Shown in pieces: positions 20,341 through 33,039 of a stretch of DNA of 64,000 bases. The stretch comes from Fagopyrum homotropicum (lineage: Eukaryota > Streptophyta > Magnoliopsida > Caryophyllales > Polygonaceae). The stretch's first letter is position 1. Every line of letters begins with the position of its first letter. The notes under the pieces were generated by a model. That model worked only from the letters and a program-made list of their open reading frames with translations, was not told the origin of the DNA and searched no databases. The stretch covers positions 29,757,501-29,821,500 of the forward strand of contig BSWB01000004.1 in assembly GCA_033239125.1 (NCBI GenBank). The letters are read 5' to 3'. The position numbers were made by a program, and so were the translations under genes.

Positions 20341-23300
20341 CATTTGGCCCAACTATCCGATCCTCTATTCTGAGGAGCTAACTCGTGTCTAGTAGGTATT
20401 CCCTCTAACTAATCCGTGGACAATGGGGTTGCCCTCCTATATAGGACGAGGAATACTAGTCATTCACTCACTTTCAACTCCGCTTGTAAGGTCTCACAAG
20501 GTTGTCTTACCTAACTCACCTCTAAATCTTTTGCTGACCTTCCTGAGGTAATTTATTCTAATTCTTTTCTTTCTGATATTCTGAAGGGTTCCGGGTATCA
20601 GATCTAGGATATCCTCCCTTATACACCTCCCAGTACTTTACTAAATGTTTAAGGCTAGTTGTATCATAAGTCACTGGGTCTTATTTCATAATATGACTCA
20701 GTCATAATGTTCCTCCATTAAGGAATCATTATCTGCTCACTTTTTGTGTCAAACTTGATATAACCTAACAATCAAAATCCGATGGTCAAAATTTTGTCTT
20801 CCTCTGACGCGAAACGCAACTCTGCTCCATTCCGATACAAAATTCCACGTACTCCGCTCCGAGATTATGCTTCCTTTAAGTACGGTTACTGGGTTGCCAA
20901 TATGCCCTTGTCACTTTTCTTTCTTATGTATCTTTCGACTCATAATGGTGGTTACTCACTTTGCTCTTCCTAGTGCAGACTTGGTATAATACTTTATTAC
21001 ATTGTTTTTTTTTATATATATTTTTTTTATCCATCAGAAGACACCCTAGGATAATCCGTTAAGTACTAACTTCCAAACTACTTATTTGTCGTCATGTGAC
21101 GAAGTCGTCATATTTCACTTGGATCCATAATAGGGTACTAACCTCTACATACACATTCTTGCCCGTCTACCTTGATGGTAATACAGTTCTCATACCATAA
21201 TTCCAGTTACTCCGCGTAGCCTAGTTCGGGTTCCTTCCAACTAAATGTATTTCCTCAACTATCGTCATCTTAAACTCGGCTCATTATTTTTCCTATACCT
21301 TGAAGCTTCCTGCTCTGTGGGTTAGGACCCACCACGCTTCCGCTGCGTTACTCTGATAATTCTGTCGTCACCCATTAATCGCAAGGACATTTCCCGTGAG
21401 TCCAAAATGATGGACTCCAAAACTCTCTCTCTCAATTAACCCATAAGTCCTATCCGGTGAAATACCAAGTACCTTCCTTAATTGCCTTAAGGAACTAAGA
21501 TAATGATTGTAAGACGACCTCTCCCGTTTAATTTTGGAATTCTTCTAACACGGATCCAAACTCTCTGACTCAACCGGAGTTTGATCTTAACCAACCAATA
21601 AAAACCAGCCAATAAGAAATCTCTAACACAATTCTCTTCATGCCTTTATTTAATCAAAGAAGGTTGTCATTACCTACTTGAGGAAATCCTCCAAGGTATC
21701 GGTAAGGCTAATTCATAAATCCACAGTCACGAATACCTCTTCTTAACGGCACATAACTCACCAATACCAGCAACACTTGCACGTCCTCCGTTGACATTGG
21801 TTAGTCTACGGTTGGCTTACCTCAATATCTCGTACTCACTCTTCTTATACTTCTACTGGCATAAAATTCCTGGTAAGCACCAACTACTTGGTTAATCCCT
21901 TTCCCCTTTGTTAGTTCGTTCTGCCTCCCTCACTCCCGTTTCCTTAGGGTCAACTCTCTTTCTCGAATCCCCTAGGTCATTCTCAGATGTTCCTCCATTA
22001 GCGTTGTTTACAATATTGCTATGTTGAAGTCCATTGACTCGGCCACCGGCTTCCTACTCCTTTTGATACTGACTTCGTGATTCCTCACCACTTTTTATTT
22101 CTCTGACGAGGTCAAAACTTCTCTACACTTGTGGGTTCTATCTTCGCTCTTACACTTAATTGTAGGTCTTCTTTCCGTGCATCTCTTAGTCACAAAGGTT
22201 CCTTCCGCAGATATCGTAGGAGAATCATCATTCTTCCTTGTATGAAATGACACGCATACTCTGTCTTGGCTGACATGGAACCTTATCCAAAGTGTATACT
22301 TCTTACTCCTCTAGTTCTCCTCTTAAAATCCGTTTGTACTAGTTGTGATCTGTACCTTTTTCCTAGCGGTAAGTAGTAATGCACTTACACAATTCTCTCG
22401 GTCTCAAAACACATAAGGGTCATTCCTGTCGTCTAGTCTTTCCTCTTAAGTTCTTAATTAGAGTTACTGACGCGTCTCCTTATCTGCCAACCAGTTACTA
22501 CTAGTTGACCTGCACGTTTTATGACTCAGTTATTACCAACTAGTCTTTAGTTGACCCTCAATAAGACCACGGACTTATTGTTCTTCTATCTCTTTCCAAG
22601 TTTGATACAGTTGGCGAAATCTGTTTCCTCCAGTTTCTTTGTTAAAACTCCGTAGCTCCTTCCACAATCTACACCTCTCTTGTTCTCTTATGAGATCACT
22701 ATACTCTTGTGAGTCCAGTCATAGCCTTCATTTGTCGTCAATGAGTTTATCAAGTCTTCATGAATCTTCTTACGTTGTCCATCGTTCGCTTGCAGTTCTC
22801 CGATACGACCGTCAATGTTGGTAACTTAACTTTTAGGTGAATGATAAGTTATTGGGGACTCTCTCTAGTCAAACAAAATTACTTTCCCACATTGTTCCCC
22901 TTGATTGGTGTGTTTGTATCCTGCTGCCTTTATAGACATTCGTTGTCTCAGTTTTAGACCTCTAGTTTCTTTGGTACTTATGTCGAAGTTTCATTCAAAA
23001 TTCTCGTATCTTTTAAGGACTCCACATGCTTCCATGGTTACAGAATTTATTTCTCGTCATTAGACTCACTCTCTATCTTTGTACCTTTTAATTTCTCACA
23101 ACTGGGTCCACACTCTATCTTCTTTGTGCTCTCATGCCCCTGCTTGCTTATGACGGCGTCCGCCTTGATTGTAACGTCCTTTACTCCGAAATTCTTGGTT
23201 GTACTCCGTTCTATATGATTCTTGTTTTTCCATTATTATCTCCATTCTACGCCCTCGTCGTCTCTTGCATAGTTCTTCTAATTCATCTCTCGGCTTCATA

Positions 23301-23856
23301 CGACAAAGTCCCTTGCATGACTTCCAATTCCTTCTATGTGAGCTGACTCGGGATTTTCTTTCTCATCGGATTGTACTTGTAGTGAAAATTATCTCCACAT
23401 CTTTACTTCCTTGCCCACCCGTTCTCCGGATGATTTATAGGTCGCCAGGACGCCCACCAGAGTATAATACTCAATCCTAGGTCTGAATCCGTTGTCTCGT
23501 GTTAAAAACTCTTCCAGTTTGCTACGGATTTATCATGAGGCGATAATCGCTTCATGATATCATAACTAAAGGATCTAAAGTATCCTTTAGGATACTAACG
23601 TGCTACACATATACATATATATAATCATACCTTAAAACATATCGATATAACTCTAAATACTAACATCTATGATTCAAAGTTGCAGAGATCCACGGAGAAC
23701 GATGGTGGTCCGACGTACTACTAACCCAACAACCCGACTATGCACTTGTGTAAAAACAGAAATCCGTTTTGAAAATCTTAGACCCCTTTCAGGTTCTAGT
23801 TATTTTATACATTCGGTCTTTCAAAAGATTTCAAGTGCCATTGTTGCCAACCCAGA
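20341..23856 (-). other. Decayed internal region of element D
   Basis: About 3.5 kb without a convincing reading frame on either strand. The part next to the PBS is clearly related to the same position in elements C and G (a conserved GGCAACAATGGCACTTGAAA run). A stretch around 22497-22560 matches C (about 28795-28855) and E (about 44957-45030). It therefore looks like an old gag-pol region decayed beyond recognition and copied as such. Confidence 0.65.
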
Positions 23857-23868
23857 GCTCTGATACCA
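23857..23868 (-). other. Primer-binding site of element D
   Basis: Minus-strand TGGTATCAGAGC, three bases after the LTR end, is complementary to the 3' end of plant initiator-Met tRNA and would prime minus-strand DNA synthesis. Confidence 0.9.
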
Positions 23869-23871
23869 TGT

Positions 23872-26800
23872 TGTAACAACCCAATTTCTCGGAACTCGGG
23901 GAGCTACTGGTTAGGACCTCACAATGGGTCCCGACCTTGGTTTAACAACAACATTACTTGGATCTTACAACAAGGCACAAATGTATTTAAAACAATTTCT
24001 AAAACATAATATTTTTAATGGTATAAACGTACACATGTGACAGCCTTACAAACATATATAAAGATACATAACATGCATGACGTATGGAAGACTCCCCCGT
24101 CCCCATCTAATGAGTACGTGGACCCGGCTGACCATCCGTTCCGGATCTCTCTGCAACTGTCTATCTCTACAGATCTACAACACGGATAAACCGTTAGCTA
24201 ACAAAATCCAAATATAAGTAGAATAACAATAGCACAAACACACGCAGAAAAATTATAAACAAACATCATGCTGGCACTCAACCGTTTATTATCTATTATT
24301 TAAGTGATTCACATTATTCAATTTAAGTTGTGGCACGAGAGCTATTAACAGCTCTCGCCTCCGTTCCTTATCCAACTGGGTGTAGGTCTAGCTGACCTCC
24401 GCCGGTAGCATCACTACAAACCGAGCATGGACTAGTCCCTAAAGAAACCCCCAGCGCCCGCAAGCTAACTGAGCAGAATGCCACCGCCCGTTACTCTTAG
24501 GCCAAGTATAGGTCGGTAAATATCTATCACAACCTATAACTCTAAACATCTCAATCGCACACCACTATCATCAATCATGCTCATATTTAGAAGTCAACTA
24601 AGTAAGCCCAAAGGACTTACCTGATATAAAGCTCGACTCTTTGTAAACCAACTCGCTCTGTAAACTGTAGCAATTCAGTTGCCTGCCAAAGGAGATAAGT
24701 GCATTAGCACACTCCCACGTAATTAGAAGTCTAAGACTTCTAAGGTAGAGATCGTAATTACAGTACTAATTTATGGTAAAATGACTATTTTACCCTTGGT
24801 CCCGAAACTCCCAGAAATTCCAAAACTCAAGTCTAAACTTCTATTTGAGACTATAAAGTCATATTCTAAGTCCTAAAGTTTAGTTTGGTTACAAACTGTC
24901 ACTTTTCTTATTTCCTATTTTCCGAAAGATCGTAAAGGTCCAACTTCGGTTTCAAATATAAAATTCGTAAAAGCTTATAAAAATTCCGAAACAATTCTCT
25001 AGATCATCTATGATGTACCCTCTACCCTTAGGAGCAAGAATTTCTCAAAACTGTTCATCCATCATTTTTATAAAAATTCCAAAGTTGGTTACAACACTTG
25101 AAGTTTCCTATACTTAGCCAAAATCTGAGTACACTTTGAAAAATCATAACTCCTAAACCACTCACTGGATTTATCCCAAATTTTGATATGTTCTACTATA
25201 AAATCTTACCTATAATATATCCAAAATTCAGCCAGAAAGGATATCAAGAGCTTATTCAAAATCATTTCACAAAACAGCATCACTTGCTGTTTTCCCCCAA
25301 CACTCAGCACATATATAAAAACGTCAACTTTGAAACACAATAACTCTCGAACCGTAACTCCGATTCTTCCCAAATTTTAATATGATCTACAACAAGATGT
25401 CAAATATATCATATCAAAAATTCAAGCCTAACAGAGATCAAAAGCCTATTCAAAACTATCTCACAAAACAGCATCCCATGCTGTTTTTCTCAACTCAGCA
25501 CATTTATAAAACTGAACTTTGAAACCTCATATCTCTCAAACCATAACATGGATTCCTCTGAAATTTTAGTATGATCTACTATACTATATCAACTATAACT
25601 TGTCCGAAATTCAAGTCTAACAGAAGTCAATAACCCCTCCAAATTTATTCTACAAAACTGCATCTCAAGCAAATTTCCTCAAACTCAGCACACTTAGAAA
25701 ACTGCATGAGAAGCCAACTTGATAAACTCATATCTCCTAAACTATAACTCAGAATTGGCTCAAATTTCAGTATGTTCTACACTGCAATACCGAAAACAAC
25801 ATATCCAAAAATCAGCAAGAAAGGAGGTGTCTAACATACCCAAATCTGGACCCAAAGATGACTGTTCGTCACTTCATGAAAATTCAGAAAACTGCATGAA
25901 TCCTTACTGCTCATCTATGGCTCATCTGGTAGGCTTAGGACACATCAAAGGGCACTCGTTAGGCATGTATTACCTGGACGGAAATGCATGGAAGAGAAGG
26001 GTATAAACCTTACCCGATTCCAAGACTCGATGGCATGAAGGAAAATGGCCCGAAGGTGGTTGTTGCTTGCTGTCACTGGGGCGTATCAACAGCAAGGAGG
26101 ATACACACTCTAGGGCTGGCTATGCTCTCCAGGAACTGAAGGTAGGCAGGCTCTCCTTGGGCACACAACTCACCGAAGAAGAGCGATTAGGGACGTACAG
26201 GTGAAGGAGCCCTTGGCTGTGGTTTCTCCTGCGTTTGAAGAAGGCAGGGCTGGCGTTCCTCCTCTGCTGGCGTGACAAGCGAAGGTGAGATAATGGAGCA
26301 TCGACACTGTCTACGTCTCCCTTGCGGTAGGTGCGAAGACGGCGGCACGAGGAGACTGACTGGCTGTGGTGGCTTGGCGTCGTCTGCGCGGAAGAGGGCG
26401 GAGTGGCGGTCTGAGGCGCGTCACCAACGATGTTTGCGGTTGCTGAAGTTTTGTGATGAAGACCTCTACACTGCTACCATCTTCATCCGGCATGGAAGGC
26501 GTGGACGAGCCCGACAGTAGGGTCGATTGGGGCTTCTCACCAATGGCCTTGTCATGGGCTGCGAGAGGAGTACGGCTGGAAGGCGGAAACCCTAGGCTGA
26601 GGAGATGAGAGGAGTAGCGGCTGGAAGGCGGAAACCCTAGGCTGAGGAGATGAGAGGAGTAGCGGCTGGAGCTGTACGTGGAGCAGGTTGGCTTCGTCAT
26701 GGGCTGCGATGATCTTGTCAAAAATGGGCCCGGATGGCCTTGTCATGACTTAGTCATGGGCTTGTCAAGTGGGTCACTTACTATAAGGCTTGCAAGAGTG

Positions 26801-26947
26801 TTTTAAGAATGATCTTGTATGATTAAATTTCACATAAAATCATAGAAGTTGGGAAAATGATATTTTATGTGATTATCTCTTCACATAAAATGACAAGATT
26901 TAAGTTGACTCGTGATTTACCGAAAATTAAAATTTTCGGGTATTACA
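23872..26947 (-). repeat. 5' LTR of element D (3076 bp)
   Basis: Near-identical to the 3' LTR (16776-19851) and the same length. It contains the donor hairpin (24602-24620), the structured domain (24330-24484), the tandem repeat of about 190 bp and the 45-bp repeats. The terminus at the PBS side reads GGGTTGTTACA rather than GGGGTGTTACA. Confidence 0.93.
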
Positions 26948-27362
26948 TGATGAGTGTTTATTATTTCTATGTGTGTGTGCTATTATTATTCTCCTAATGT
27001 TTAGATAACTAGCTAATGGTTGTTTTGTTGTGTTATTAGAATTACCGCAGGTTAGAGCAGCAGTTGAGTGATCCGGAAGTAGTGGTCAGCAGGGTCTCCG
27101 TACTCTTTAGAGTGGGGGTTTGGGTTATCACTTGTTGTCTTTCCCTTTTGTTAAGACAGTAGTCTCTTCCGTTGTTTAAGTACGATAGGCTGTTAGACTT
27201 TGTTGCATTCATCCTTTTTCAAATGCATTTTTATGAATTTCGGTTTTTCTTATTTGTGTCTTGTTGCAAGATCCTAGTAATATTGTTGTCAAGCTGAGGT
27301 CGGGACCCATTGTGAGGTCCTAACCAGTAATACTCCGAGTTCTGAGAATTCGGGGTGTTACA
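26948..27362 (+). repeat. 5' LTR of element C, right part
   Basis: Starts with the TGATG duplicate made by insertion of D and ends GGGGTGTTACA before the PBS. It contains the end of the intron-like unit (CAG at 27048-27050). Without D the unit measures 456 nt, the same as in the 3' LTR (458). Terminal hairpins follow. Confidence 0.9.
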
Positions 27363-27365
27363 ACA

Positions 27366-27377
27366 TGGTATCAGAGC
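27366..27377 (+). other. Primer-binding site of element C
   Basis: TGGTATCAGAGC three bases after the LTR; complementary to initiator-Met tRNA. Confidence 0.92.
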
Positions 27378-29694
27378 TCTAGGTTGGCAACAATGGCACT
27401 TGAAATCCTCTGAAAGACCGAATAAATACTTAAGTAGAACCCGAAAAGGGATCTGAGTTTTTAAAAAAAAAGACTTTTGGTTTTCAAATGCATGCATAGT
27501 CTGGTTGGGGATAGAAAAGTACGGCTGACCACCACTACTACCGCAGATCTCAATATGCTTAGTATAGACTCTAGGTTTTACTTTTGTTGGACTTATTGGC
27601 TTGATTATAAAGATATGTGGTATAGATAAATATATGCCGAAGTTTAGTAGAAATTATAATTATATTATGTCCTTAATGGAGATAGCATAATGAGTTCCTC
27701 ACCCTATTGACACATCTAAGTAGATTTCGAAGGGTGTCAACGTGAGGATTAGAATGCACATCTTATGTGCATTAGGGTAGACGAACGACGGACAACTCAT
27801 TCGAGTTTGTTGAGGAACGTCGAGACGGAAAGGTGAAGCCTAAAAGACAACACCAACTACGATGACAAGAAGGGAATCCCGAGCCAACTCAATAGGATCA
27901 AATGAAGAATATACATGAGAGCAGCCCCAGCAACGCGTTGGATGATCGACAAGTATACAAATTGAGAGAGACAAACGATAGGTTCTTTCAAGAGGGTGTA
28001 AAACAACATTGCAAACAAAGGGGATGCCTTCAGAAACACGCATAGGCATGAAGGTCAAGGTGAAATATAGTAGCGATCCAGACAAGAGGCACTAAATCTA
28101 AGCTTACTGACGGACCAGAAGGTGAAAGTTTGAGGCTAGAAGTAGAACGGAATATGATCACTCTTGACAAGCTACTTGCCGCCACAATCAAAATGGGAAA
28201 CCGAGACAATCATAAGCGTAGGAGTCAAGATAAGATACATTGTTCATCCCGATACAAAGAATTAAAGAGCCACAAAATAAAAGCTTACAGGTTTCTAGAG
28301 AGGGGAAAGCCGATTTCACCAGCAGGGAAGCGGTGTGACCTCCAAGAACACACAAGAGTTTCAACAAGGATCGGGATGCAACAACGACCGGATTTCTATA
28401 AAGGCGGAAGTACAAGCAGCACCCCAAGGAAGGAGGGTGTAGGAGAACGGTCTCGGGGGAAAAGAGGATCTCTAATAACTTCTCATTCACGAAGGAACTT
28501 TAGTTAATAACACTAGCGGGTCATACCAGAGAACCACAATTGGACGATAACTCTGGTAAAAAGAATCATGGGAAATACCTACAAGTTATCGTAGAAGCAT
28601 TGACAAGTCCGTTGACGGAAGATGAAGATACAACTAGACTCGTAAGAGTATAATACTCTTATAGGAGTGTAGTTTGTAGAAGGAGCTAAAGGAGTATAAA
28701 TGTAAGAGATTTATTTTCAATAGTATATCAAACCTCAAAAGAGATAGAAGAAAAGTAAGTCTACGATCTTACAGCAAGTCAACTACAGACTAATTGGTTA
28801 CAACAGAGAATTTACACGTGCTGGCCAACTAGTGATGGTTGGTTGACAGATAAGAAAAATAACCACAAGGTTATAAAGGAATTTTACCGCCATCTGGCGA
28901 ATTTCTTCCAGAGATCAACGACGACAATGTTGAAGTTAAATTAATACAAGTACTGGTAGCCTTGATGGTAACATTGAATGAGTCCAATACGATAACTCTA
29001 ATAAAGAAATTAAAGAGCAGCTCTTGATGGTTGGTAATGACCATTGGTGATAGTAATGGTGTAAAGGGAATTGTTATGAGTAGTTACTTACTACTGACTA
29101 AAGAAAAATACATATCAAAGTTAGTATGAAGGGATCCCTGTAAGAAGAACTAGAAGACTAAGAAGAAGTAGATGATTGGGAACATGTCCTATGTCTTAGC
29201 ATTTCACACAAGTAGGACTGATGGTGCTCCTCCGAGAGAAGGTGGGATCAAACAGCCTAAATTGACAAGAAAGCCCTTGTGATTAAAGATGTGACACAAA
29301 ATAATTGGAATTATAGAGGCGGCACAAACATAGAGAGTATGAGTTAAAGCCTTGGTGAAATGTCTGATCGAGTTGTGAAGTGATTGCAGATGAGATCTAC
29401 ATGTTAGCTAAAACAGATATGGGAAAGAGTAAAGTTGAATGACTAAAGGTTGTTATATAAATCCAATGAAAATTCAAGCTCGAATGATAATGAAAGTAAT
29501 AAGACTAACCAATGCGGTCCGTAAGGAGTATACGAGGAAACTCAAAGAGATTTAAGTATTCCACAGGTGGTAACGATTTAAAGAAGGTGAAACGACTTGA
29601 GTATGAGGGAAATATAATGAATGTGATGCGGGGAAATTGATTTTTGAGAAAATCATAGGCATTTGATATTTAGTATACAAAGGATCCAGATGAT
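27378..29694 (+). other. Non-coding 5' internal region of element C
   Basis: This is where gag, protease and RT should lie, yet no recognisable domain or long frame is present. Short frames such as 28130-28507 do not resemble known proteins. The sequence matches the decayed internal regions of D and E in places. It ends abruptly near 29697, where clear RNase H coding sequence begins. Confidence 0.65.
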
Positions 29695-31617
29695 TTTGTG
29701 CATCCAAGCTGGGTTTGGGGCGTGTGTTTTGATGCAGAGGGATAAGGCCATAGCCTATGCGTCTCGACAGTTGAAGACATATGAGGAGAACTACCCCACA
29801 CGACCTGGAGTTATCTGTAGTGGATTATGCTCTTAAGATCTGGCGTCACTATCTCTATGGGGCGACATGTCAGATCTTCACAGACCATAAGAGTCGGAAA
29901 TACATATTCACTCACTAGGAGTTGAACAACCGCCAGAGGCGGTGGTTAGAGTTGATCAAGGACTTTGACCTTGAGATTCTCTACCACCCCGGAAAGGCGA
30001 ATGCAGTAGCCAATGCTTTGAGCCGGAAGACGCCTAGGGAGAGGGCGATAGCTCGATTGACGATACAGCCACAGTTGTAGAGGGATTTGGCTTGGTTAGA
30101 GAGAGAGATTCAGTTTCCTTATACCGATAGTCAGTTGGCTACTTTGGAGTTACTTCCTAATCTGTTGGATAAGATCCGACAGAAGCAGGAGACTTGCCCG
30201 ACTTTGATCAGGATTCGAGATAGGATGTCTTGAGATGAGGGTACCACAGTTCACCATTGGAGCTGATGGAGTCATGAGACGTCAGGACCGCATGTGTGTA
30301 CCGTCAGACAGGGAGTTGAGGCAGTGGATACTAGGTGAGGCTCATGCTACCCCATACTCAGTACATCCTAGGGCGAGTAAGATGTACAAGGATATGAAAC
30401 GGTCCTTCGGATGGGGTGGTTTGAAGCCTGACGTGGCTCGGTATGTAGCTCAGTGTGCGACCTGCCAGCAGGTCAAGATTGAGCATTGTAGGACCGGAGG
30501 AGAGCTCCATCCACTTCCAGTACCACAGTGGAAGTGAGAGGATATATCTATGGATTTCGTCACAGGATTGAGACTCAGCAAAGGTTTTGATGCTATTTGG
30601 GTAGTGGTAGACCGTTTGACGAAGACCGCACGTTTTATTCCGATTAAGGAAACGTGGCCGGTAAGTCATCTAGCTGAGGAGTTCACCAGGCACATTGTGA
30701 GATTTCATGGAGTACCGAGGACTATCGTCTCTGATAGAGATAGACGCTTCACCTCGAGGTTTTGGCAGCAGGTACATACTGCTTTGGGGACGAGTCTCCA
30801 CTTTACCACTGCCTATCATCCACAAACAAACGGTCAGTCTGAGAGGACCATCCAAACATTTGAAGACATGCTGCGAGCGTGTGTACTAGATTGGCGACAA
30901 GTATGGACAGATCATCTCCCACTGGTAGAGTTTTCGTATAATAACAGTTGACACGCATCTATTGGGTTGGCCCCTTATGAAGCTTGGTACGGGCGAAGAT
31001 GTCGCACGCTAATATGATGGGATGAGCATAACAGAGCTGATGGAGTAGCTCCAAATCAGATACAAGATGACATCGCTCGGACTGCCCTGGTCCGGGAGCG
31101 GATGTTAGCAGCTCAGAGTCGTTAGAAGTCCTACGTCGACAAGAGGCGTCGACCCTTTGAGTTTAGGGTGGGTGCTCAAGTGTGGTTGAGAGTGTCCCCT
31201 ACGAGAGGAGTTAGGCGTTTCGGCATTAAGGGGAAGCTGAGTCCCCGATATGTCGGACCTTTTGAGATCTTGGAGAGAGTTGGAGAGGTGGCTTACAGAT
31301 TAGCACTACCGCCGAGACTAGAGGGTGTCCATCCGGTCTTCCATATATCTCAATTAAGAGAGTACATCCCGGATCCGAGACACGTCATCAGCCATGAGGA
31401 TCTGATAGTTGAGCCTGACCATACATTTGTAGAGTACCCAGTAGTTGTCCTGGAGAGCAGTACTAGACGTCTGCGGTCCAAGGAGATACCTATGTTGAGG
31501 ATCCAGTGGTCTAGACGAGGAGCTGATGAGGCCACTTGGGAGACCGAGGAGAGTATTAGACGTAATTATCCCGAGTTCTTTACGGGGTTAGATGTCACTT
31601 TTGTATCGACGAGTTAG
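29695..31617 (+). pseudogene. pol: pol remnant of element C: RNase H to chromodomain
   Basis: Starts at the codons for ASKLG of RNase H and ends with the chromodomain (ATWETEESIRRNYPEFF). It is broken by stops at 29916, 30078, 30231, 30535, 30949, 31014 and 31123 and by small indels near 29800 and 30240. Open pieces are 30235-30537 (integrase zinc finger), 30550-30951 (integrase core with SMDFVTG, VSDRDR and QSERT) and 31168-31617 (chromodomain). Several stops are C-to-T or G-to-A changes relative to A and B. The RT active site is absent. Confidence 0.9.
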
Positions 31618-31765
31618 TACTCGGATATTGTGTTGTTTGACCATTCATGTTTTATATTGGATTGAGTAGTGGTGTGTTAATGTGATGCGTGTCTGAGTTT
31701 GATGATTGAGTAGTTGCATGGTAGAAAACGGAAATTGTGAAAACTAAGTTACACCTTTTTATCCT

Positions 31766-31798
31766 AAGTTTCGGGACGAAACTTCTTTTAAGAGGGCA
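31766..31798 (+). other. PPT of element C with upstream hairpin
   Basis: AAGTTTCGGGACGAAACTT (31766-31784) is followed by CTTTTAAGAGGGCACTGA before the LTR. The G-run is interrupted by an A compared with B. Confidence 0.8.
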
Positions 31799-31802
31799 CT
31801 GA

Positions 31803-33001
31803 TGTAATAACCAAAAAAAAAAAAAAAAAAAAATTTTTTAAACTCCGGTTAATACTGAACTTAACAGGATTCCGATCCGCCAATATTTATCCTTTAAATT
31901 AAAATAAATGAGAATCTAATCTCTATCATTTTATTTGACCATAATTCACATAAAATGATAAATATTGTAACAGGAAATAATTCCGTACCTTTAAAATAAA
32001 ATGATAACTTATATAATACAATAAATAATTCCGTAAATTATTCCCGTAATTTTTCTTTCGGTCCGGGACGGTTAACGAGTTTTTCTTTAACCTATTTTAA
32101 TGGGAGAGCAGGCCGGGTCCGGCCCACTACCAGGCCCAAATGAGCATCAGTCGGCCCAACCTCCTAACCTAACCCTAAACCCTAAACAGTCTCCTAAACA
32201 TGTTTAAGCCTAATCTATTAGCATTCTCCTAACCAGTGCCGCTACCTGCTTCTCCCTCTCTCTTCTGTACAATCGATAGCATTCACAACTGCCGATGCCG
32301 CAGCAGCCCCGCCCACCGTCCGACTTAACCGCTGTCTCACACCCCTCATAACGGGAACGCCGGTAAGACCTAGTCCTCCTCCCCGAGTGGTACTATCGTG
32401 GCAGCCGCTGATGTGTACACTTTTCGCACAGCTGATCCCGAGTTACGACGAGGCTGAACGGCTAACGCCCAAGGACCGGGTCTCGCGACAGTAACCACCA
32501 CCAGTCACGAACACTAGCCTATAACGACGTCGACGCCGCAGTTGCAGAAGGTAAGCCTCGGTTGCCTCCAATCCGTCTCCCTCCTTTTCTGTTGCACGAT
32601 ACACCATACCGACGGCCTCCCTTGTTACATACAGTGCAATCCGGAAGCGAGTTGGTGAACGCAGCCTTCCCCACGACTAAGCGGCACATCGTCGGGCTTC
32701 TCGTCTCGTGTTCTGCAGCCTTCAAGTGCCAGCAACGAAGATCCGAAGAGTCCCTAACCGAAGGCTACTCCGATCGAACCAGGCTGCAGCCTCCTCTCCA
32801 ATTTCGTGACGTAGTACCGTGCGGTTAGTACCTCTCCGCCTCAGTATACTGCGATTTTTGTATACATAGTTCGCATAAGTATAATAGGTATGAATGTATA
32901 AGTATACCAAAGTTAGGAATGTATATAAATATACGTATGTACCATTTGCAGAGTAGTATTCGTATATACATACGTTTAGATATAGATTAGGAATGGTATA
33001 G

Positions 33002-33039
<38 letters not shown>

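Larger units (their letters stand above)
16776..26947 (-). mobile_element. Element D: non-autonomous LTR retrotransposon nested in the 5' LTR of C
   Basis: Complete on the minus strand: 5' LTR 23872-26947, PBS 23857-23868, internal region about 4.0 kb, PPT, 3' LTR 16776-19851. Both LTRs are 3076 bp and flanked by TGATG (16771-16775 and 26948-26952). By eye they differ at only about two dozen positions, so insertion is recent. The internal region has no long reading frame, only a decayed chromodomain end, so proteins for its movement must have come from another element. Confidence 0.93.

Noticed and set aside
22639..23480. Short plus-strand frames in the internal region of D
   Set aside because: Antisense to the element, rich in Ser/Leu from T/C-rich sequence, broken in the homologous part of E.
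23857..23868. tRNA-like sequence next to LTRs
   Set aside because: Only the 12-base complement to a tRNA 3' end is present, so these are primer-binding sites and not tRNA genes.
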